The notes under the pieces are model-generated. The model was not told the origin of the DNA, did no database searches, and worked only from the letters and a program-made list of their open reading frames with translations. DNA of 64,000 nucleotides from Blepharisma stoltei (taxonomy: Eukaryota; Ciliophora; Heterotrichea; Heterotrichida; Blepharismidae), in assembly GCA_914767885.1 (NCBI GenBank), contig CAJZBQ010000006.1:333533-397532 (forward strand), read 5' to 3'. The number at the start of each line of letters is the position of its first letter. Position 1 is the first letter of the stretch. The position numbers and the translations under genes were made by a program. Below are positions 21,257-32,258 of the stretch, piece after piece.

Positions 21257-24200
21257 TTACATAACTCTTAAATGAGTAAGAAAAACTAAGGCTAAAGCCA
21301 AAGTTGCACTTATTCCCATCATTTGTGCACTAGAGCTGCTTCCCGTTGCCTTTGGAGTTCTGATCGAATATCTTGGCAAGTTCGAATCAATACAGCTAGG
21401 CGCCAATGGATAATCATTGCAGGCTGTAAAATAGCAAATGTAAAAAGTTTCTGCATCTAGTTCTGAAACTTGAATAGAAGTTATACTAGAAGTAGTGCTT
21501 ACAGCACTGCCTGCTTTCACTTTTGTAGAAGTAGCATCTAACCCATCCACAATCTGTCAAGCATAAGTTGTATGGCCTGTAATGTCATTGTTACTACACG
21601 AAGTGTAAATTTTTCCAGCCACAGATGTTGCTGCCACAAATTTTACGGCTTTATCTGTAATTGAATCTATTACTGGAGATGTATTTCATAGAGGAGTTTC
21701 TCCAGCTGAAATGGCGTTTGGCTGCCCAATATTTAAGACTTCCAATGATGAGCTTGAAAAATCAGATATAGATTGGGCTTTATTGAGATTTTCAATAATC
21801 ATTTGTGAAGTAAACGACGGATAACGACTGTCAGATAGAACACTATAAGTGAACGTGGTGGTAACAGTCTCAGCTAATCTTCTTCTTGCCGAAGCTTTAT
21901 AAACTAGCCATGAAGGATTGATACCCATATTCTTCGCTAAAACCTTTTTGATATTCTCACTAGAGCTGCTGAGAACAGTTCCATTGAAAGTGACTGAGGT
22001 AGTGTATAGCTGCCCAATGCTATTTGTGGTAAAATTATAAGTCTGAAGAGGATAAGCAGCTGTATTATTAGTCATCCTTGTTGAAATATAAGCTATAAAT
22101 GTATAGCTCGTTCCTCCCATTAGCCAATTAAAATCAAGAGTGGTTCCTAAAGTGCTAATAACCTGAGACGATGCCCAATAACTATCACAATGGCTAGCAT
22201 GAATTCTTCTGAAAAATGAGTATATATCCGTATCATTTTCTGCAGTATTAATGTGTTGATATTCATCTGCCAACTGCTCTTGAAGGGTTTGAGTAGTACT
22301 AGAAGGATGAACAAGATCAGATATTGAAGACACTAAGTCTTCATAATCCAATATTGGTTTGCCTTGACATCCAAGTCCCCAGTACAGAATTCCTGGCAGT
22401 GTAGTACCTATAGATAGTTTGTATTCAGACCCATTTATCGATGTCCCCGAAATGGTTGGAGTAGTTGTCACGACTGTAGGTAAAGCTGAAGAAATTGATG
22501 CTGTCATTTTAATTGGTGTAGCATAAGCTAAGGCGTCAGTTCCTGAAAGTTTAAATGAGAGGGTTGGCTAGGTTATTAAAAGTCAGGCGTTAGCCATATT
22601 GGTAGCACAGCCAAAAAGACCTCCCGTATAGTAGGATCTACCACTTTTTGACTCCAGCCCAGAAGGTCTTTCCCCCGAAAGTGGATGCTAAGGATCCCCC
22701 CCCCCTCATTTGTCCAATTTTCTAGTCTTTTATCATTTGTCCATTTTTTCGAGTTTTTTTTATAGGAAAAAAAAAATTTTTTTAGGACCTCATTTGTCTA
22801 ATTTTCTAGTCAAAATTTTGATAGTAAAAAAAAATTTTCATGACCTCAAATGCCTCAGTTTCTAGTTTTTTTAAAGTAAAAAACTAAAATTTAGGACATT
22901 CGAAAAAATCCAGAAAAGACTAGAAAATAGGACAAATCATTTTTTGACTAGATTTTTGGACAAATAAGGTCCTGAAAATTTTTTTTTTCTTATTCCCCCC
23001 CCCCTTTAAATTGGAACTAAAAATTTTGTTCCAATTTAAAGGGGGGTTAATTTTATTTTTTAAAAAAAAATATCAATATAAAATGTTTTATAAAATATAT
23101 AAAAATTTTCAACAAAAAAAAATTTCAAAAACTTATCGAATTAGATCAATAAATTTGTTTAATAAAATGCTATTTACTCTTTATCCTTTAAAACAAAGCA
23201 AGATATAACTAAATTTTCATTATTAGTTAATACGCCACTATTAATTGGTATCAAAATTATTTAACAAAAATTATTATTTTTATTGATAAAAAAAATTAAA
23301 AAATAAAAAATTTTAGAAAATTTATCGATCAAAGTGCTAAATTTGTTTAAATAAGATGTTATTTATACTCTATTCTTTAAAATAAAGCAAGAAATAACTA
23401 AATTTTGAAATTTTATAAAGAATTCCTATTGAATTTATATCAAAACTATCCAAATAAAAAATATCATTTTTATCAAAAAAAACAAAAATTTATTTTTTTT
23501 TAAAAATTTAGCAATTAAGGATAATAAATTTATTTAAATAAGATGCTCTTTATACTTTTTTCTTTAAAAAAGAGCAAGATATAACTAAATTTTTAATTTT
23601 AGTTAAGAAGAAACATTTAACTTATATCAAAACTTTTTAGATAAAAATTATATATAATTTTTTATTATAAAATTAAATTTTGTTCCAATTTAAAGGGGGG
23701 TTAAATTTACCAAAAAAGTGGAAATTTTACAGATATTTTGTTCCAATTTAAAGGGGGGGAGTTAGAAAAAAAAGACTAGAAAATTGGAAAAATGAGGGGG
23801 GGGATCCTTATTTCCGGTACTTTCTGTCTCCTCCTTGCCTTATGACTTCAGTTTTGAGTGGGCGGCTTATGGATTTCTACTGCTACGGGTGATTGGAGTA
23901 GCTTGATTCCAAGGATCAGCTCCTTGAAGTCTATCGGTCGCCGAAGTGCCCTCCTTCAGCAGCTACAGGAAAAAAACTACTCCACTGAGGTCTAGGCTGA
24001 AACTCCAGTTTATTGGTAGAGGAATGCCCACTGTCTTCAGATCCAAAAGGACATTGCTGGGCATCTCCATTTCCAACCTCAGGAAAGCTTCCAAAACCTA
24101 CCCGGATGCACTTCTCTTGAGCTTGCATTTGATTCTTGGCTCGGAGTCTGTCCCAGTTCATCCTGGCAATAAGATCTGGACTGCTGCGTTTTTAGGGCAT

Positions 24201-27200
24201 TTTGATTGTATCGCCATTTTAATTTTTATTTAAATGACAAGGAATTTTCCTTGCTTGAAAAACTAGAGTCGACATAGACTTGGAAATAAAGCTCATCCAC
24301 GTCAGGGCCAAATGTAAGAGAAGTTGGGCTGATCGTCATTCCGGCTAATGAAAATGATGGGGTTACTATTAATTGGGTAGCAGGAGGATACGAAGGAGTA
24401 ACTTTAATAGGGAGACTTATGTAGGAATGATAGAAGGTGGGCAATTGGTCTATAGAAATGGTTAAAGCAGCTAAAGTGCTGCAGACTTCAATCAACATAC
24501 TTACTGGCGCACTATATATATTGTTTGAAACTCCTTCTTGTAATGTTTCGACTGGTTTTCCCCAATCAATATAATAAATTCCTGTAGCAGCACTAATTGT
24601 TGCTGAAACTCGGAAATTAATTGTAGAAGTCATCTGATAAGCAGTGAAATTGTGAGTCGCAGACGTATATTTAATGTTTCCATTATCTGGGTAATTCACG
24701 TTTGTAATTGGCTTAAGCTTCAATGATTTTGACCTCATAGGCCATTTTTTATTATCAAGAACAGAAATAGTGATATCTTTACTTTGCTGCCCAGGTAATA
24801 ATTTTATACCCCCAGATGCTCTATTTGGTTCATATGTACCTGTGCTTATATCAGTTGTGCTTAACGTATATCCAACATAAGCAGAATTGAGGACTCCATA
24901 ACTTTTTGCAAATGTCTTTGGAGTGCTAGAATCATAAACTGCGATATCAAATTTATTACTTCATACATCAGGTAAATGGTTAGAAAAGGTTGCATAATCT
25001 GTGACATCTCACCCTGAAGACCTCGTATACCCTCATTCAGGATTGTAAAGGGATGTCAGATGGATTTGGATTCTTGAAGTTGATGCTAATTCTAAGCTTG
25101 ATTCTGATTGGAAAGCATGGCTTATTGTGTTTCCATTGATATTGCAAGATTTTGCAGTGCTGAAAGCTCTATTTGTCGTGCTTGTAGACAAGGATGATTC
25201 GTCAAAATAATTAGATTCACAGCTGATAGTGCTTATATTTCTCAGCTTGATATTGAATTGTTGTGGGAAAATGATAGAAATGATGTAGTCTGTTGTGTAT
25301 GTAGCTGCTGCATAGAAATCGAAAGTATAAGTAGCTGAGCTTGAAAGATCTGCTGTATTGACAGTGACATCTTTAAGTGAAACAATATTTCCTACAACAC
25401 TTCCTATTGTTAGTGAGCCAGTGTTTTGAATATATGCCTTTACAGATCCATCTGATCCATAGTGATACAAACTAAATTTTTCAGATAAAGTTCCTGCAGT
25501 TGGGTTTTGAACCATATTAACAGTAATATCAATAACTGATGTAGTATCTGTCACAACTTTAGTAACTCCAGATATGGTAAGTTTCCAATGATCCACACTG
25601 CAAAATGATCCACTATCAATCCCTAGCGTTGTAGAGCTGCAAGTAAGGTACCAATTGCTTGAAAAGCAATCTGCTAGAGATAATTTTGCATCCCCTATGT
25701 GCGGATCAAATTCCCTACTCCCCCTCCTTGAGCGAACAAAAAAATTTTGTTCGCATATATAGAAAATATTTTTTTTGAAATTTAAAAAAATCTCAATTTG
25801 GAAATACAAATTATTTTAATTTGTAAAATTTATATTTTAAATGCAACCCTGCTTAAAATTAAATAGAATTAACTCGGATTTCATTATACTTATATATCAA
25901 AAAATTTTTTGTAAAAAAATTTATATTAAAAAAATTTGGGGGGAGTTAGGAAATTTAATCACAAAATAATCAGCGGCCGTTACGTTTGAGCTTGAACTGA
26001 AAGTAAAAGTATATGAGGTAGATTCTCCAGCACTGCTTGAGTCAACTTGTTTAATTGACAGGGAAGAAATTTTGCTATCAACTGAGCTTCCAACAGTGAA
26101 TAAAAATGAAGCTGATGGGTTTGGATCCGCTGTAATTGGTGTTCCATTCCAAGATGTTGAAATTGTCCAACCTGCCGAAGTTGATGAAGAAGATGGCAAG
26201 GTAAGAGCACTATCAAGATAAACTTGGATTTGTTCACCAACTAGGAGACTTCTACCCAGCTGCAATGTTACATAACTATCAGAAACAGAGCAGGAGTAGG
26301 TGTCTTTGCTAGTCCAGCATGAATTGGTGATATCTCCAGAAAAATATCATGTGCTTACAAATCCTGGGCTTATTTTTATGATACTATATTGAGGAATTGC
26401 TTTTGAGAAAGAAAAACCTAAATAAATATCAGAGACTGCGCCTGCTACATTGGGATACGCCTTCGCTATAAAACCATCAGTATTTGTTTTCCCTATATCG
26501 CTTGAAGTTGAGACTGAAAACGAATTTGTTAAAGTTTTGGCAGAATCTATAAGAAATCCATTTGCATCATATGTGTTTACGTCTGTAAAGCAAGGCAAAC
26601 TAGTTGCAGATGATGATGGAATTACATGATAAATATTTACAGAAATTTGCCCTGCTAAAATCTCAGCAAACCCGGTTAGGGTTACAGTTGTATCTGATAT
26701 ACTGCAAGCTCTTTTGACAGTATCAGAATAATCAGTAAATGATTTTCCTTCACAAGTCACAACCAAAGGCGAAGAATTCGGCAATGTCCATGTGCTCGAT
26801 GCCAATGTGATAGTAATTTTTCCATTTCCAGGAACAGGATTTACAGTTGTAAAAGAAAGTAATAAAGCGGAGTCCACAGAATCTGAGCCTTGAGTATATG
26901 GTTTATCAAGCACACATGAATCTAATGTAATTTTTGCTGCATTAACTGTTATGCCTACATTACCTATAACTGTACATGGTGATCCTGCCGTTTGTAATGC
27001 TGAAAAGACAACTAAATTATTAGAAGCTGCATCAGCAGTTTGCCCTGTTGACATTGGAGCAGTCAAGCCACCTATTGAAATGCTTGTAGTTGAAGTCGAT
27101 GAAAGCGAGATACGGTTTGAAATCTCCCCCAAAATAAATCCTCCAATAAATGAGCTACTTGATAAAGAAACTGAATAAGTTGCTTTTGATGAAGTTCCGC

Positions 27201-30200
27201 CAAATGCTAATGAAGCACTAGATGTTGATATGGCAAACCCAGAAGGCAAGCCTACTCCAATTCAATCTGATTGCGAAATTGTTCCAGAAGAAGAAGGCTG
27301 AAAATTTCCACTAGAAGTAGTATAACGCATTGGAAAAAATTTCTTAATGGAGTTGATCGGATTGACTGATGCCATAAATTTTAAAAAGATGGCATCATCC
27401 GATCCGATCACACCGTTAAGAAATTTTTCCAACGCATTATAGAAGCTGCTCCTACTGTATAAGCTCCATTTTGAGGGGTAGAAATTGCTGAAGAACTAAT
27501 GCCATTTGCGGTGTCAGTGTTATAATTGTTTGTAGATGACTTAGAGTACAAAAACATCTTTATATTAGGGTCTCCTCCAGCTATAACGTAGTAAAATGTT
27601 GCTGTTCCTGATAAAGATGACCCACTAGCTCCATTTGGCAACAAAATTGTCAAAGTATTCCCGCTGGTCACAGATCCAAGTCCAGAAATGGTCACAGTAT
27701 TTGATGTTATACTAGCTACTGGTGTCACTCCAGATTTCGTAGAGATCACTGGCAAGCTACTCCCATCGCTTAACCCTGTGCCCAAATTAGTCCCATCACT
27801 AAAAGTCACATCAAGATAATAAAGGTTGATTTTTTCTCCAAAACTAAAAGCCATATTCAAGGCATGATAAGTAACGGCAATAGGGATTCCTACAAATTTG
27901 TCAGTGCACAATGGAGCAACAGTCAAGCTAGGGTCTGTTTGTAAGGTATAGACTGAATAAACATAATTGTAAAACTCAGTAGCTGACTCCCCCCTTCAAA
28001 TGGAACAAAACAGCAATATTTCATTTTTTGGGTGCTTTCACCCCTTTAAAGTTAAACAAAATTTTTTTCATAGGAAAATTTATTGATGAAATACTAATTT
28101 TTTAACCTAATTTATTATTTAAACACTTTGACACTAGATCGATTAATAATTTAATTAATTCTTCTCTTAAAAATAAATTATAATCAAAAATATTGTGAGT
28201 ATTTTATAATTTTCAAAAAAAATTGAAGATGAAAATACTAATGCTTATCTAATTTAATTATAATGCATTTTAAACAGTCTTGACACTGAATCGATAATCT
28301 GTTTAATTATTTCATCATAAACATAAATTAAATTTCAAATAATATTTGTGCTCAATTTATATTCATTTTTTTTAAAATTTTAAAATTTGTTTTTAATTTT
28401 TATAAAATTCATTTTGACATAATTTAACTGAAAAAGTGCTATTTAAACTGTTTCACACTGAATCAATTAATTATTAATTATTTCTTAATTAAATAAATAA
28501 AAATTTTAAAATATTGTGCTCACTTAAAATTTTTATATTTAAAAAAAAAAATTCATAAAGAAAAGTTTAATAACTTTTTTTAAAGAAAGAATTAAATTTG
28601 AAATAGATTTTTGTTCAAATTTAAAGGGCGGAGTGAGGAGCTCCCTGATGGTGTTACCTGTGCCCAGCATTCATAGAAAGTAGCAACATTTGATTGTACA
28701 AATGGAAGGGCTGTCGTTTTGGAGTCACTACCGGAGGAAGGATCTCCATATGCAAAGGCGAAATACTGATTGGCGGATGGGAATTTGCCAGAGGCAAAAG
28801 TGATTGTTATTGATCCCGGGGCGTCATCAGAAAGCTTATCCCCCTCCGTGAGCGAATAAAACCATTGGAAATATCCCTATTCTTTGCCCTCCCCCAGTGA
28901 ACAAATTTTTTTATGAAAAATAATTTAACATATAAGTGATAATTATTATAATTAAATCTCTAGCTAATTTTGTTACTTTTTAAACAGCATGCATTTTAAA
29001 ACATAAATTTTACAAATTGCATTAAATCTTTGCTTTTCGATTTTTGAGAATTGGGAATTTTTTGAAAAAAAATTATATAAAATTTATATATAAATTTTTC
29101 GAAAACAAAATTAACCCCTTCGCAAGTAAACAAAATTTTTTGGTTCTCTAACGGAGGGGGAAGTTAGGAGAATTTCCAGTAGATGATAGAATATTTAGCG
29201 CGGTATCTGCAGCTGAATCAGAGAAAGCACCGTCATAATACTGAGCAGCAATATTGATATAAGTTTGAGCTAGTTGTACTCCTGAAACAGATAAGGGTAA
29301 ATTGACTGTAAGTTTTGTGTTAGCTGCCCAACTTGTTGATGGCTGCATAAACCACATCAAGTATTGGGTAGTGGCAAGATAACCTCCTATTTGGAGACCT
29401 GAAGTAAACCCAGAGCTTCCTTTATACTTATAAGAATCTGTCGCGAAAAATTCAAAATCTCCCATTGCATGATAAGATGAGGAAGTGCCGAATGACCAAA
29501 GGAATGCGGAATCCAGTTTATCGATTTTTGCAGCTGAATCGCTGCTTACTATTGAGCTTATTTGAGCATTTGCTGATAACTTAGCTAATAATGTAATAGA
29601 AATTGACTTTTCAGCTCCTAAGCCTGCACTCGTGCTATCAAATGTAATTGTAGCAATTGAATTGCTGACTTTACAAGATACTCCCTGAGCATAATTATTG
29701 AGATAGCATAATCCAGAGGTTCCTGATGAAGGATTTGCGTGGTCTTGATACCATTTGGCAGTTGAAATATCTGCATTATTAAAAGTAATTGCTATTGACC
29801 CTATCGTAATTGCATGAGAAATTTGAAGAGTTAGTTTTGTGAAAATAGAAAAAGTATTAGAACTTGGAATATCTGTAGATGAGACTTTGGAGTTATAAGG
29901 AGCCCATGAAGTTACTTTTATGGACCCTATTGCTGGTGTTAAAGGTCCATTACCCATAAATTGGGCAAGCAAAGTTGTTGTTCCCCATCTTCAAATCTTT
30001 AATTTCCAAGTATAGCTTGTCAAAGGTCTAGCTGATCCAGGAAAAATGAAATTTACAACCTTAAGCTGGACCTCATAAGCTGAAGTTACAATCACGTCTT
30101 GAGAAAGTCCGTAAATATAAACACTATTTGTCTCTCCATTTGTTGACTGAGAAGGCTTAAGTCCTCCGCCTGCACCTCCTGATAAAGCAATAGCACATGG

Positions 30201-30917
30201 TAAGTTATTATCTCCTTGGGGACCTTTAATATAGTTAGTAGAATTTGCTGAAACATCTATTGAAGAACAGCTAATAGAAGTATCTGTAGAAATACTCCAA
30301 TATGTGTCAGGAATTATCTCAAAAATGTCATGCTTCCACAAATTTACCCCAGCAGGAATAGAAAAAGTGAAAATAATTGAATCTTTTGAGCCAACATAGC
30401 CGGTTGTCGGAGTTAACGTAGCTGCAGCTGCTTGTAAGGAATTTGAAGCAGGGCTGGAGGCTCAAGGTCCAACTGCTATACAGCCAAATACGTAATTTGC
30501 GTCATAAAGCTGCCCAGTAGCTATAGATCTTGTAACGATCTGAAGTGGCCCATAAACTCCAGGAGAAGGCAGAGATGAGACTTTAAATGAGAAAGAATAA
30601 TCAGTGCTTCCCTTTATTTCCATGAGACTTGAGGTGTAAGTTGTCGCGCTTGAAGAGCCTACAAAGTTTGATGGAACTGTCACTTGGACAATTCCGAGGT
30701 TTCCATCTGAGTTTATAGATGTGAAAGGTCTGAAATTTACTGTAATGAATGCGTTGCTTGTTCCTGCGTTGGTTTGAGAGAGTTCAATTGGATTGGGAGC
30801 CCAGCTATCTTGCCACCAAGTGATTCTGCCCGGGTCGAGATATCCATCCTTCGATATCATTGTTGGATCTGAAGCAGCAAGTCATAAAATTGCTATTATG
30901 CTTATAAGACTTTTCAT
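21257..30917 (-). CDS. Large surface protein, gene C (2217 aa after excision of five insertions)
   Basis: It starts at 30917 (MKSLISIIAILWLAASDPTM, with TGA=Trp inside the signal peptide) and stops at TAA 21257-21259. Removing 28839-29166, 27987-28636, 27323-27441, 25718-25948 and 22559-24237 leaves 6654 bp, exactly 2218 codons. The mature protein is Ser/Thr/Ala-rich and poor in Cys, and ends in a hydrophobic tail (MMGISATLALALVFL) like a GPI signal. Landmarks: WWQDSWAPNPIEL, LWKHDIFEIIPD, GPLTPAIGSIKVTSW, SYTFDFYAAATYT, GGIKLLPGQQS, PGILYWGLGCQG, DSRYPSF. Gene D aligns end to end. A location on the cell surface is inferred; the family is unknown to me. TGA encodes Trp many times. Confidence 0.88.
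22691..23811. mobile_element. MITE family 3 (AGGATCCCCC tips, TA duplication) with nested family-2 MITE
   Basis: Inverted ends read AGGATCCCCCCCCCCTCATT and its reverse (GGGGGGGGATCCT), between TA 22689-22690 and TA 23810-23811. The left arm (22703-22985) repeats CATTTGTCCAATTTTCTAGT-like units several times in both orientations. Family-2 MITE 22993-23761 is inserted near its right end. Confidence 0.7.
22993..23761 (+). mobile_element. MITE family 2, longest copy (769 bp)
   Basis: It is flanked by TTA at 22990-22992 and 23762-23764. The left hairpin has two inverted copies of CCTTTAAATTGGAACAAAA; the right has two direct copies ~50 bp apart before GGGGGAG. The internal part holds three diverged ~180-bp AT-rich tandem units (23040, 23230 and 23410 onward). 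This is the same layout as family 1 with a different motif. Confidence 0.8.
25718..25945 (+). mobile_element. Short MITE family 1 in gene C
   Basis: It has 228 bp between CTA 25715-25717 and TTA 25946-25948. The left hairpin pair is present; the right motif pair is lost, leaving only GGGGGGAG. Removal of the element with TTA gives KFPKEFDPHIGDAK, matching QFPKDFDPHVGDAK in gene D. Confidence 0.8.
27323..27441. mobile_element. Palindromic TA-bounded IES in gene C (119 bp)
   Basis: Arms of about 50 bp begin TATAACGCATTGGAAAAA and end with the reverse, with a short loop near 27380. TA borders lie at 27321-27322 and 27440-27441. Removal gives VGAASTTSSGNFQ, in line with gene D (VGGSAATTTGSVK). 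Confidence 0.88.
27987..28633 (-). mobile_element. MITE family 2 in gene C (647 bp)
   Basis: It is flanked by TGA at 27984-27986 and 28634-28636. Removal joins TPSGSSS to ATEFYNYVYSVY in frame. The left end has two motif copies in direct order (diverged), the right end a single visible copy before CGGAG. Internal tandem AT-rich units resemble those of the 22993 copy. Confidence 0.8.
28839..29163 (-). mobile_element. MITE family 1 in gene C (325 bp, diverged)
   Basis: It lies between TTA 28836-28838 and TTA 29164-29166. Removal gives NSPKLSDDAPGSITITFAS, continuous with the paralogous sequence in gene D. The motifs are mutated (GTGAGCGAATAAAA, GCAAGTAAACAAAA), so this copy is older than those at 31662 and 33495. 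Confidence 0.85.
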
Positions 30918-31661
30918 TACGAGAAGATAATTTTAAATTTCTTTCTATAATATTTGGTAAAATGTGGATAATTCGAAATTAGATAATTTGAATAAGCTTT
31001 TAGAATAAAAGGCCAAAAGAAGAGTGGGATAAAAATAATTTTGGAAATTTTGGACTTAGCCACCTTTCAATAAATGGGCAAAGCCTATTAAATGGTATTA
31101 TATGGTATATAGTTAATAATTATTTTTAATTAAGTTTCTATCTATTTCTCTTAATTTCAAGATTTCCGATTTAATGGAAAAAAATTATTAAAGAACCCAT
31201 TAATAGAGAGATAAAATTGTTCACTTATGTCGGGAATGAGTTAGATAAAGTGTCTTTTAATAGAAAGATGGTATAAGATATATTGATTAGGAAATTAGCA
31301 AAGTCTAAAGAGAGAAGTATAGACCCTTGATTTATTATGGATATAATGAGCATTCTAAAAGATTTTAAATTTTCTTGGCATTTTAAAAATGCATTTGGCT
31401 TGTAAGAAGTCTATTATCAATTCTTCGAAGGATCAATCTCCCAATATTGGTGGTTTTGACTTAAAAAATGATATACCATGCATTTTAGCAGTATAATCCA
31501 AAGCAACCCCTTTCGAAATTCGATTTCATTTATTTGAGCTTTTAATATTGTCTGATAGATAAAATTTAATTAAAAAACTGAACATATGAATATTTATTTA
31601 AATTTTATTTTAATCAATTTATTTCCTGACTCATTGTGATAACGCTGTAAAAGATTGCTAA
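30918..31661. other. Upstream region of gene C, no clear gene
   Basis: AT-rich. On the plus strand 31196-31404 there is a coding-like stretch (KEPINREIKLFTYVGNELDK, then after a TAA ILIRKLAKSKERSIDPW) that may be a decayed exon; nothing else is seen. Confidence 0.4.
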
Positions 31662-32039
31662 CTCCCCCCCCTCCGTGAGTGAACAAAACCATTAGAAAAA
31701 TCCCTATTTTTTGCCCAAAAACCCACCTTCCGTGAGTGAACAAAAATTTTTTTAATAGAAAAATTTTTTATGGAAAAAAATTTGATATATAAATGATAAT
31801 TAGTATAATGAAATCTAGAGCTAATTCTGTTTAATTTTAAACGAATTGCTTTTTAAAACATAAATTTTATAAATTAAATTAATATTTGCTTTCCAATTTT
31901 TGCGAATTAGGATTTTTTTAAATTTCGAAAAAAAAAATTTTTTATAAAATTTATATATAATTTTTTTTTTAAAAACAAAAAATTAAACCCCCTCCGTGAG
32001 TGAACAAAATTTTTTTGTTCACTCACGGAGGGGGGGGAG
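31662..32039 (-). mobile_element. MITE family 1, complete, between genes C and D
   Basis: This 378-bp copy has TAA at 31659-31661 and 32040-32042. All four motif copies are intact: a direct pair on the left, a perfect hairpin on the right. Confidence 0.92.
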
Positions 32040-32258
32040 TAACAAGAACAGCATTTCGAGGCAGGCTTTTTTTATGATTTTTCAAATACTTAAATAATCG
32101 TATTTTAATATTGATTTTAATTATATCTATCCATATTAAAGCTTTTAAATATATTTAATTAAAGGTTTATTTTTATTTTTGCATTAAAGCTTAAAAAGAA
32201 ATTATCAATTAAAAACTTATATTAGATGAATTAATAGGATAAATTTAAGTAAAATGCT

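Larger units (their letters stand above)
22559..24228 (+). mobile_element. LINE/SINE-like insertion in gene C, 9-bp target duplication, with nested elements
   Basis: It is flanked by TTTAAATGA at 22550-22558 and 24229-24237. Removal joins ENSLSFK to LSGTDA in frame. The body, 22559-22690 plus 23812-24228, is GC-richer than its surroundings, without inverted ends, and finishes GCCATTTTAATTTTTAT. This points to retroposition. The middle is occupied by the TA-flanked element 22691-23811. No reverse transcriptase motif was seen in the ~550 bp of body. Confidence 0.7.
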
